Of a stretch of 64,000 nucleotides of DNA, positions 33,143 to 40,112 are shown in pieces. The position numbers and the translations under genes are program-made. The number at the start of each line of letters is the position of its first letter. Position 1 is the stretch's first letter. The notes beneath the pieces were generated by a model. That model had not been told where the DNA came from. It ran no database searches and was given only the letters and a program-made list of their open reading frames with translations. This DNA is from Couchioplanes azureus (lineage in GTDB: Bacteria; Actinomycetota; Actinomycetes; Mycobacteriales; Micromonosporaceae): contig NZ_BMQY01000004.1 in the NCBI RefSeq assembly GCF_014648355.1, positions 173,924 to 237,923 on the forward strand, written 5' to 3'.

Positions 33143-33492
33143 CCACCGCCATGACCTGCGTGACACCCGCCCGCACGGCCGCCGCCGGTGAGCGCCGCAG
33201 CCGCCGGCGCGCGCTGCTGAGCGCCGCCTCCGCCGTCGTCGCCGGGCTGGCCACCGTGCTGAAGGCCTCCCCGGCCGTCGCCGACTGCCTCGGGTCGCCC
33301 TGCTGCAGCCTCGCCAGCTGTGAGCAATGCCAGTACGCGGTCAGCAGAGACCGGTACACGTGCCCGGACGGCTACCGGCGTACGGTCTGGACCTGCGTGA
33401 GCGGCAGCAGAACGTACGGCTGCGGCGAGTGCAGCACGGGCGAGACCTGCAACGACGGTCCGTTCGCCTGCTCGATCTGGTACGCATGGTAG
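33139..33492 (+). CDS. Cys-rich Tat protein resembling methylamine dehydrogenase light chain
   Basis: A 117-aa precursor with a twin-arginine signal (ERRSRRRALLSAASAVVAG) and a mature part of about 69 residues containing 11 cysteines (C50, 55, 56, 61, 64, 75, 86, 95, 98, 104, 111). CPDGYRRTVWTC resembles the CPPG...SW...C region around the first TTQ tryptophan of MauA; W84 would be that residue and W114 (CSIWYAW) a possible second. It is much shorter than true MauA (about 130 mature residues), and no large subunit is encoded nearby. Cofactor formation is inference. Confidence 0.7.
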   Translation: MTTAMTCVTPARTAAAGERRSRRRALLSAASAVVAGLATVLKASPAVADCLGSPCCSLASCEQCQYAVSRDRYTCPDGYRRTVWTCVSGSRTYGCGECSTGETCNDGPFACSIWYAW

Positions 33493-33551
33493 TCCTCTGG
33501 ACGGTGGCGCTGGCCGCCGTGGCGGGCTTCGCCCAGCTCTTCAGTCCTTGA
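33486..33551 (+). CDS. Possible 21-aa single-helix membrane peptide
   Basis: MVVLWTVALAAVAGFAQLFS plus Pro, an almost pure membrane helix whose ATG overlaps the stop of the Cys-rich gene and which ends 18 bp before the next start. It could be a tiny subunit or simply provide translational coupling. Too short to be certain. Confidence 0.4.
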   Translation: MVVLWTVALAAVAGFAQLFSP

Positions 33552-33569
33552 GGACAGTCCTTCATCGGA

Positions 33570-34157
33570 ATGATCCGCCCCTTCGTGCAAGGGGACCCGT
33601 CTCGCCCGGCCCGCAGAGCCCGGGGCTTCCTCGCCGTCCTGGCGGCGGCGCACATCGCCATGGCCGGCTTCGTCGCGGCGCTGCTCCACCAGGTCGGCAC
33701 CGTGCCGGCCGCGCACATCGACGACGGCGTCGCGGTCGCGGCATGCCTCGTCGCGGCCGTGGCAGGGGCCGCCTTCGACGTCCATGCGCTGACGAGCGGC
33801 GCGTACGCTCCAGGCCTGCGCCGGCAGACGTCCAAGGAGCTCGGGCAGCGCGCCGGGCTCCCGTGGTGGGTCGCCCCGCTGATCTGGGGTCTCGACACCG
33901 GCCTGATGTGGAGCACGTTCCGGGTCTCCTCGACCACCTGGGTACTGCTGGCCGCGGTCGCGCTGCACGTGGCACCGCCATGGAGCGGGCTCGTGGCCGG
34001 CACGGCCTTCGCCGTACCGCTGGCCGTGGCGGTCCTGGCCGGACGCGGCGACCTGAGCGAACTGGGCCGGCCCGGACCGCGACGACTCGCGCAGCTCGCC
34101 GCCGTCGTCACGGCGCTGTCGCCGACCGCACTCATCACCGCGACGATCCTGACCTGA
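33570..34157 (+). CDS. Membrane protein of unknown function (Mau-like cluster)
   Basis: A 195-aa protein with about five hydrophobic segments (for example FLAVLAAAHIAMAGFVAALL, AACLVAAVAGAAFDV, WVLLAAVALHVA). No cysteine pair or known family is recognised. It is the last gene of the operon and is followed by two AT-rich inverted repeats. The ATG lacks a strong ribosome-binding site. Confidence 0.7.
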   Translation: MIRPFVQGDPSRPARRARGFLAVLAAAHIAMAGFVAALLHQVGTVPAAHIDDGVAVAACLVAAVAGAAFDVHALTSGAYAPGLRRQTSKELGQRAGLPWWVAPLIWGLDTGLMWSTFRVSSTTWVLLAAVALHVAPPWSGLVAGTAFAVPLAVAVLAGRGDLSELGRPGPRRLAQLAAVVTALSPTALITATILT

Positions 34158-34167
34158 TCACACGGAT

Positions 34168-34205
34168 GGATTATTGGATTGCCATTATCAGTAATCCAGT
34201 AATCC
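34168..34205. terminator. AT-rich inverted repeat, likely terminator
   Basis: 13-bp arms (34168-34180 / 34193-34205, one T-G pair) around a 12-nt loop. It lies between two convergent genes in a stretch of unusually low GC. Confidence 0.55.
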
Positions 34206-34225
34206 GGAAACGGACATAATGCCCG

Positions 34226-34253
34226 CTACACCATAATGACAGTTATGGTGTAC
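34226..34253. repeat. dif-like palindrome (CATAA-N6-TTATG)
   Basis: Two 11-bp arms matching at 10 of 11 positions around the 6-bp centre TGACAG, with inner ends CCATAA and TTATGG. The geometry (11-6-11) and inner bases equal those of Xer recombination sites. It also could serve as a transcription terminator for the convergent genes on either side. Confidence 0.45.
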
Positions 34254-34274
34254 GCGGCGCGGACGGGATGACGT

Positions 34275-35228
34275 TCAGGCGCGGCGGGCCGCGCAGGCGA
34301 GGGCGACTTGTGTCCTGAGTGTCTGCGGGTCGTCCGGGCCGAGGACCCGGTGCAGGACCGCAAGCAGGTCGGCCAGCTGGTCGCGGGCGGCCGCCGGATC
34401 CCCTGCCCGTCCGGTCCAGCGGGCCAGGTCGAAGCGGGCGCCCAGCGTGTCGCGGTGTTCCGGACCGAGGACCCGGTACAGGACCGGCAGCAGGTCGGTG
34501 AGCTGGTCGCGGGCGGCCGCCGGATTTCCGGCCCATCCGGTCCAGTACGCGAGATGAGCGCGGGCGTTCAGAGTCTTGCGATGTTCCGGGCCGAGGGCTT
34601 GCCGGAAGAGCGCCGGCAGGTCGGCGAACCGGTCGCGTGCCGCCGCCGGGTCGCCCACTCTGCCGGTCCAGTAGGCGAGGTCGGAACGGGCGCTCAGGGT
34701 GTCGTGGTGTTCGGGGCCGAAGGCTCGCTGCAGCACCGGCAGCAGGTCCGTGAGCTGGTCGCGGGCGGTCGCCGGGTCGCCCGCCTTGCCGGTCCAGATG
34801 GCCAGCTGTTGTTCGGCGTGCAAGGTCGAGTTGTACAGCGGGCCCAGTGTTCGCCGCATCGACGGCAACAGTCTCCGATATTGGTCGCGTGCCGTCGTGG
34901 GGTCGCCGGCCTCGCCGGTGAAGCGGGCGAGGCTGTGCCGGATGATCAGGGTGACGTAATGCTCGTCACCCAACGCCTTTACGGCCAGCGGCAACAGCCC
35001 TGCGCCCTGCTCCCGTGCGGCCACCGCGTCGCCGGCCTGGCCGGTGAACCAGGCGAGGTTCGATCGGTACAGCAGGGTGCTCTCATGATCTGGTCCCAGC
35101 ACGCGCGCGAGTGTCGGGACCAGGGCGGCGTACTGGTCGCGGGCGGAGGCCTCGTCACCGGCTCCACCGGTGAACGACGCCACGTTGGCGCTGCTGTGGA
35201 GCACGTTCGGGTGTTCGTCGCCGAGGAC
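34275..35228 (-). repeat. Seven 126-bp repeats encoding TPR units
   Basis: The 3' third of the NB-ARC gene consists of 42-codon units without insertions or deletions. The last three units are the most alike. Such arrays change copy number easily. Confidence 0.8.
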
Positions 35229-36908
35229 CTGTGCCGCGATGGCGCGGATCGTCCTGGCCTCGGCGGCGGCGGCCGTGAACAGGCCGAGGGACGCCCGGTA
35301 TTGGGTCACCAGGTTCGCCGCCTGCGTGAGGTTGCCGATCACCTCCTGGCTGGGGCCGGCAGCGGCGGCGGCCTGGGCCAGCAGGTGGATCGGGTGGGGA
35401 GCGAAGAGCCGGAAGAAGGCCCAGGTCGCGGGGTCGCCGTAGGACTCGTGGCGGTCTGCGGCGCGGAAGAGCAGCTGGGCGGCGAGGTCGAAGACCGTCG
35501 GCGTCTGCCCGGCGTCGTGCAGGTGGAACAGGCTGGTGTCGCGGATCAACGGGTGCAGGCGCAGCGTGGCCGGCGCTCCGGGGTCGGGCCGGCCGAGGTC
35601 GAGCAGGCCGAAGGTCTCGAGGCCGGCGAGCAGCGACGCGAGGCGGGTGGTGTTCAGCCCGGGGAACAGCGGGGACGCCGCCATCGTGGACGCGTCCAGG
35701 ATCGCCTGGTAGGGGATGGGCGCGTCGGCCAGCACGGACAGCAGGCGCAGCAGGTTCCGTGCCTGCGGGAGACCCTTTCTGGTCTCCAGGAGCGTGAGCG
35801 ACAGTTCCCAGGTGTGGGCGATGACCTCACGCGCCTGGACATCGGTCAGTTGGCCGTCGGGGTCGGGGAAGACGGCGGCGATTCCCTCGGCGTCCAGGGT
35901 GGCCCGGTAGTCGGCGAAGGTGGTGATCTGGCCTTCCAGCGCAGGTCTGCGGTGGGCGTCGGCGAGGTAGCGGCCGGCGAGGCGCAGTGCGAGGGGCAGT
36001 CCGCCGAGTCTGTCCGCGAGGGCGGCGGCCTGGTCGCGGGTGCCACTGCCGGGTCCGGCGAGGTCGAGCAGGACCTGCGCACCGTCGACGGTGGAGAGCA
36101 TCCCGACCGGGTGCAGCCGGCACCAGTCGCCCCAGGTCTGCGCATCGCCGTTGCGGCTGGTCACGATGATCGCGCCGCGGCGCGTGCCGACCGGTCGGAT
36201 CCAGCCGCGTTTCTGGGCGAGGGTCTGGCCGTGGGGAGCGAGCAGGGTCAGGTCGTCGGCGTTGTCGATGATCAGCAGCCATCGCCGGGAGTACGCCTCG
36301 AGATGTCGCCACAGCACGTCGGGTGCCTCGGCCCAGCCGTCGGTGAGCTCGTACCTGCTCGCACCGAGGCTGCCGGCGAGCTGCCGCATCCCGGCGTCCA
36401 GGTCGGCCTGCTCGGCGGCGGAGACGAACCAGACCGAGGTCCCGCGCCGGCGCAGGATGTCACCGACGTGCCGGGCGATGGTGGTCTTGCCGGCGCCGCC
36501 CATGCCGTGCAGCACGCGAACCCGGGCCGTGGTCCGCGCGTCGCGTTCGTACCTGCCGGTGAGTTCGGCGATCAGCCGGTCCCTGCCGCGGATCTGCTCG
36601 CCCGCGGTCGCCTCGGGGACGTCCAGGGAGGTCATTCCCGCCGGTGGCGCAGGGACCGGACCCGATGACGACTCCAGGGCGCGGCGGCCTTGCCGGGACT
36701 GCACGGCCAGCCCGATCACCGCCACCAGCAGCGAGACGGCTGCGACCGGAAGGCTGTAGACGCTGCTGTACTGGTCGCGTTCGGGCAGCCCGGCATCACG
36801 GTAGGAATCCACCGCCGGGACCAGCCAGTTCCAGGCCGGCGCGAGCAGCCCCACGCTGCCGAGCACGATCCACGGCCAGCGTCGGCGACGTCGCCGTCGT
36901 TCAGGCAC
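34275..36908 (-). CDS. Membrane-anchored NB-ARC/TPR (STAND) protein
   Basis: An 877-aa protein. A basic N-terminus leads to two membrane helices (about 11-31 and 48-70). An NB-ARC ATPase follows, with P-loop GMGGAGKT (135-142), Walker B WLLIIDNADD and GGLPLAL. The C-terminus is seven consecutive 42-residue TPR-like units (pattern LGPEH..TL.AR..LAYWTG.AGDPAAARDQ) plus a partial one. STAND proteins are ATP-driven switches in signalling and defence; the ligand is unknown. GTG start chosen for GGGAGG five bases upstream; an ATG at 37136 would add 76 residues. Confidence 0.87.
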   Translation of the reverse strand: MPERRRRRRRWPWIVLGSVGLLAPAWNWLVPAVDSYRDAGLPERDQYSSVYSLPVAAVSLLVAVIGLAVQSRQGRRALESSSGPVPAPPAGMTSLDVPEATAGEQIRGRDRLIAELTGRYERDARTTARVRVLHGMGGAGKTTIARHVGDILRRRGTSVWFVSAAEQADLDAGMRQLAGSLGASRYELTDGWAEAPDVLWRHLEAYSRRWLLIIDNADDLTLLAPHGQTLAQKRGWIRPVGTRRGAIIVTSRNGDAQTWGDWCRLHPVGMLSTVDGAQVLLDLAGPGSGTRDQAAALADRLGGLPLALRLAGRYLADAHRRPALEGQITTFADYRATLDAEGIAAVFPDPDGQLTDVQAREVIAHTWELSLTLLETRKGLPQARNLLRLLSVLADAPIPYQAILDASTMAASPLFPGLNTTRLASLLAGLETFGLLDLGRPDPGAPATLRLHPLIRDTSLFHLHDAGQTPTVFDLAAQLLFRAADRHESYGDPATWAFFRLFAPHPIHLLAQAAAAAGPSQEVIGNLTQAANLVTQYRASLGLFTAAAAEARTIRAIAAQVLGDEHPNVLHSSANVASFTGGAGDEASARDQYAALVPTLARVLGPDHESTLLYRSNLAWFTGQAGDAVAAREQGAGLLPLAVKALGDEHYVTLIIRHSLARFTGEAGDPTTARDQYRRLLPSMRRTLGPLYNSTLHAEQQLAIWTGKAGDPATARDQLTDLLPVLQRAFGPEHHDTLSARSDLAYWTGRVGDPAAARDRFADLPALFRQALGPEHRKTLNARAHLAYWTGWAGNPAAARDQLTDLLPVLYRVLGPEHRDTLGARFDLARWTGRAGDPAAARDQLADLLAVLHRVLGPDDPQTLRTQVALACAARRA

Positions 36909-36936
36909 CGGCGCCTCCCGCCGTCGACGTGGCTGG

Positions 36937-37020
36937 GGTGTTCTGCGCAGATGGTAGTGACGCGCCTGAGAGGTGGGAGTCCGCCGAGTGCGCTGTGGAC
37001 CCGGTGCTGATTGTATGGCC
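36937..37020 (-). pseudogene. Remnant of an IS481-type transposase C-terminus
   Basis: One frame reads PYNQHRVHSALGGLPPLRRV, close to the C-terminal NHHRPHSALGG-PPISR motif of IS481-family transposases. Only about 28 codons remain. The rest of the gap 36909-37241 shows no gene; a GC-rich hairpin lies near 37150-37175. Confidence 0.6.
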
Positions 37021-37241
37021 GGGGCCCTTGCAGCGTATCGAGCGATGTGGCGCTTCCTCCCCGCAGCATTGATCCACAGATGGGAGCTGAGATGCGCCTC
37101 GGCCTGGTGACGGTCCCCGTTTCGCTGCGAGAGCACACCGCGCGCTGACCCGGTTCGCCGCCGGCTTCTTCCGGCGGTGCGTGCTCCTCGCCGCGGAACG
37201 GTCCCGGACGACCGTTTCCTTCCTTGGCTCGAGGAGCTCTT

Positions 37242-37567
37242 TTGCGTGCCCTTGTATCCGCGCGTCTCGGCGCGGACTTCACCCGACTGTGGACCGCCTC
37301 GGCGGTGTCGAACCTCGGTGACGGTGTCACCATGGCCGCCGGCCCGCTGCTGGTCGCGTCGGTCACCGACGATCCGGCCGCGATCGCCGGTGCCGTCTTC
37401 GCCCAGCAGCTGCCGTGGCTGCTGTTCGCCCTGTTGGGCGCGTGGTTGTTCGTCGTCTCGGCGGCCGTACCGTTCGGCCTGGACGCGCTGACCTTCGCGG
37501 CGGCGCGGTGGTCATGGCGGCCGTGGCCGCCTGCGCCTGGCGGCCGCTGCGCGAGGCGACCGGGTAG
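37242..37567 (+). pseudogene. Broken MFS transporter gene
   Basis: TTG start after GAGGAGC. The N-terminal MFS segment (SARLGADFTRLWTASAVSNL, GDGVTMAAGPLLVASVTDDP) runs into LLGAWLFVVSAAVPFGLDAL, which belongs near TM5-6, so about 90 residues are deleted. A frameshift follows near 37500; the other frame continues as VVMAAVAACAWRPLREATG and a stop. This is non-functional debris of an MFS exporter. Confidence 0.8.
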
Positions 37568-37584
37568 TCCCACGAGACGGCCTG

Positions 37585-37618
37585 GCTGAGCGGTCCTCCC
37601 GCGGGAGGACCGCTCAGC
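37585..37618. terminator. Strong hairpin terminator
   Basis: 16-bp perfect arms (37585-37600 / 37603-37618) with a two-base centre, between the MFS remnant and the minus-strand small gene. Confidence 0.8.
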
Positions 37619-37670
37619 GTGCCGGGTGCCGCCCCGTGCCGGCCCCGGCCTCGCCGGTGTGCCGTGGGCG

Positions 37671-37808
37671 TTACCGCAGGCGCGCCAGCTCCCGGTCGAT
37701 CAGCTTCCAGGTCTCCGGGTCCTCGGGCGGGTACGACCGGTGCCAGCGCCGGGGTGGCTGGGGCCTTCGCCAGCAGGGGCGGGCTCGTGCGGTTCGGAAG
37801 ATTCGCAT
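37671..37808 (-). CDS. Small hypothetical protein (45 aa)
   Basis: MRIFRTARARPCWRRPQPPR followed by a plausible structured tail, SYPPEDPETWKLIDRELARL. The tail looks like real protein rather than random GC-rich translation. It follows the ArsR-type gene on the same strand by 68 bp and could be its target or partner. No family recognised. Confidence 0.5.
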   Translation of the reverse strand: MRIFRTARARPCWRRPQPPRRWHRSYPPEDPETWKLIDRELARLR

Positions 37809-37847
37809 GCGGACACGCTAGGAGGGCCCGGGCCGGGCGCGCGATCA

Positions 37848-37865
37848 ATTCGGTCCTGACCGAAT
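37848..37865. promoter_or_regulatory. Candidate operator upstream of the 45-aa gene
   Basis: ATTCGGT-CCTG-ACCGAAT, a perfect 7-bp dyad in the 68-bp gap between the ArsR-type gene and the small gene. Confidence 0.45.
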
Positions 37866-37876
37866 CGTTGCCGGCG

Positions 37877-38878
37877 TCAGGCGACGTGCGTGCGGACGGC
37901 GGACCTGTCGAGCAGGCCGAGCAGGCCGCGGCCCGAGTCGGTCAGATGGTAGAAGACGCGGCGGCCGACGCGCTGGCGGCTGACGACCTCGGTCGTCACG
38001 AGCACCGACAGATGTTCCGAGATGGTGCTGGGGGCCGCGGCCAGGCGTGCCGCGAGCTCCTGGGTGGTCGCCGGTTCGCTCAGCTGGCGCAGCACCGCCG
38101 CGCGGCCGCGGCCGAGCAGCAGGTCCAGGCGCTCGTCGCCGCCGGGCGCAGCGGCGCGTGTCTCGGCCAGCGCGGCGGCGCCGCGCACCTGGAAGGGCAG
38201 GGTGAACAGGTCCGGGTCGTACTCGCCGATGAGGATCCAGTCGGCCGCGAAGACCTGCGGGACGAGTTGCAGCCGGCGTTCCCCGGCGGCGAACTCCAGG
38301 TCCAGCCGTTTGGTCAGCTCCAGCACCGGTTTGCGCCAGCGGATCCGCGAGTGCAGGTCCTCGAACAGCGCGTCCGCGCCGGTCTGCGCCATCGCCTTCG
38401 CGCGGCGCAGCACTTCGCCGTCGGTCAGCGCCTGGACGGTCGGCCAGATCGGCTTCATGGCGCCTTGCCAGTACGCGGCGAAGGCGTCGGCCAGGCGGTG
38501 CAGGGCCAGCCGGGGGTCGCGCCGGTACGGCTTCAGGTGGTCGGGGACCTGGTCGCCGTAGTAGTGGTCCAGCTGTTCGTGGACTTCCTGGGCGGGGATC
38601 GCCCGGAGCCGGGCCAGCTCGTCGCTGAGCGTGTTGACGCCGGGTCGTGGTGGCAGGCCGAGGAAGCAGGGGAAGCCGCGATCCAGTTCGGGGAAGACGT
38701 TCAGCGGCAGGGTGCGATCGTCGTGCCGCAGTGTCCGCCGGGCCTCGACGGCCCACCTGTCGTACGGCCACGGCACCTCCGCGCACAGCAGGAACAGGCT
38801 GGACACCAGCTCCCTCAGTGGACTGGTCGTCAGTACGGTGGTGCCCAGCGCGGCGTCGTCGATTCCGATCCTGATCAT
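37877..38878 (-). CDS. ArsR-family regulator with N-terminal DUF5937-like domain
   Basis: A 333-aa protein. The C-terminal 90 residues are an ArsR winged helix (RGRAAVLRQLSEPATTQELA, AAPSTISEHLSVLVTTEVVS, QRVGRRVFYHLTDSG). The N-terminal 230 residues resemble the DUF5937 domain found in such actinomycete regulators, of unknown ligand. The ATG at 38878 (MIRIGIDDAALG) is the natural start; the frame stays open upstream as a shadow. No metal-binding cysteines are seen, so it is probably not a metal sensor. Confidence 0.87.
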   Translation of the reverse strand: MIRIGIDDAALGTTVLTTSPLRELVSSLFLLCAEVPWPYDRWAVEARRTLRHDDRTLPLNVFPELDRGFPCFLGLPPRPGVNTLSDELARLRAIPAQEVHEQLDHYYGDQVPDHLKPYRRDPRLALHRLADAFAAYWQGAMKPIWPTVQALTDGEVLRRAKAMAQTGADALFEDLHSRIRWRKPVLELTKRLDLEFAAGERRLQLVPQVFAADWILIGEYDPDLFTLPFQVRGAAALAETRAAAPGGDERLDLLLGRGRAAVLRQLSEPATTQELAARLAAAPSTISEHLSVLVTTEVVSRQRVGRRVFYHLTDSGRGLLGLLDRSAVRTHVA

Positions 38879-38951
38879 CGTCCACCCCCGCTGCCCGGCT
38901 CGTCGCCAGGCTACCGGCGGTGCCGCCCGCCTCGCCTCGCGCGGGCGCGTC

Positions 38952-39233
38952 ATGGGTGACGGCTCACAGCCGACGGCGACCGCTTCATCGTCGCGGCGCC
39001 GGCCACCGGCGCCGACCGGCACCCCCCTGGTTTCTCGATCTCGTGGCCGAGCCGGATGTCGTCGTGCAGGTCGGCGGCGTGACCCTGCCCGCCCGGGCGC
39101 GACCCGCCACCGCGCGGGGAGCGGCCGCGGCCGCGGCTGTGGCGGCTGACGACCACGTCGATGTCCTACCGGGACTACCAGGAGGCCACCGAACGAGAAA
39201 TCCCGGTCGTGATCATTCACCCTTCCGCCTGAA
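38952..39233 (+). pseudogene. Broken deazaflavin-dependent nitroreductase
   Basis: Three frames together reconstruct the C-terminal two thirds of a DDN-type F420-dependent protein: DGDRFIVAAPATGADRHPP, then PPWFLDLVAEPDVVVQVGGV, then SYRDYQEATEREIPVVIIHP and a stop. At least two frameshifts, one at a C-run near 39022, and the missing N-terminus make it a pseudogene. Confidence 0.75.
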
Positions 39234-39314
39234 GTTCTCATGGGTGGACATCGATTGAACTCGACGTCCATGCCGACTCGTACCCTCCGCAGATCGAGCC
39301 CTATGGAGGACACT

Positions 39315-39998
39315 GTGGTGGTACAGGAGACCGAAGAGCGCCCCGGGGCGGACGCTGCCGCGCCGGGGCGCTCTCGCCGCGCGCGGGCCGTGGCGACGGT
39401 GGTGGCCGCCGCCGGCGTCCTCGGCGGCGTGTTCGCGGTTCTTTCCTTCGTCCGCGATCTCGGCGACATCACCGTCGACGACGTCGAGCACGCGTGGTGC
39501 TCGGTGTGGAGCTGCTCGGCCGACGACCCGGTTCCGCCCGCGCCGACCGTCTCCGGGTCGCCGCAGCCCGTGGTGCCCGCGCCGTCGGCGCTCACGAAGC
39601 CGGCGCCCACCGGCCTGACGGCGTCCTTCTCCGTGCCCAGGGACGGCAACGACGTTCCGCTCTGCACCCCGGTGCGGGGCACCGTGTCCGGGCTCACCCC
39701 GGGCCGGGCCGCCTGGCTGCTGGTGAAGGGGCCGGGCACGGGAGACCTGTACTACCTCACCCGCAAGATCATCCCGACGTCCCGCGGCTCCGGCGACTGG
39801 GATCTCGAATCCCAGCAGATCGGCCGGCCGGCCGACAAGGGAAACACCTTCCACATGCTGATCATCGGTACGGAGGGCGACGCCACGGACGAGTACGTGC
39901 GCGCCTTCGCGGAGCAGCGCAACTACGTCCGGCTGCCGGCGACGTATCGGACGCTGGACGACATCGCCGTCACCATCGCGGACAGCAGGGGTTGCTGA
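39315..39998 (+). CDS. Membrane-anchored extracellular protein, unknown function
   Basis: A 227-aa protein: short cytoplasmic N-terminus, one membrane helix (VATVVAAAGVLGGVFAVLSF), a proline-rich linker and an extracellular domain of about 130 residues containing LTASFSVPRDGNDVPLC and RAAWLLVKGPGTGDLYYL. The domain looks beta-rich; no family is recognised. GTG at 39315 is chosen because GGAGG lies five bases upstream; an in-frame ATG at 39303 is possible. Confidence 0.72.
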   Translation: MVVQETEERPGADAAAPGRSRRARAVATVVAAAGVLGGVFAVLSFVRDLGDITVDDVEHAWCSVWSCSADDPVPPAPTVSGSPQPVVPAPSALTKPAPTGLTASFSVPRDGNDVPLCTPVRGTVSGLTPGRAAWLLVKGPGTGDLYYLTRKIIPTSRGSGDWDLESQQIGRPADKGNTFHMLIIGTEGDATDEYVRAFAEQRNYVRLPATYRTLDDIAVTIADSRGC

Positions 39999-40112
39999 CG
40001 GCGATCCGTCGGCACCGCGCGGCGACCACCCGCCGGCCAGGACGCCCTGCGGGGCGTGCGCATAGGCTTGGCCGCAGGTACGTCGCCCTCGCGTGTTGAA
40101 GGATCGCCTGTC

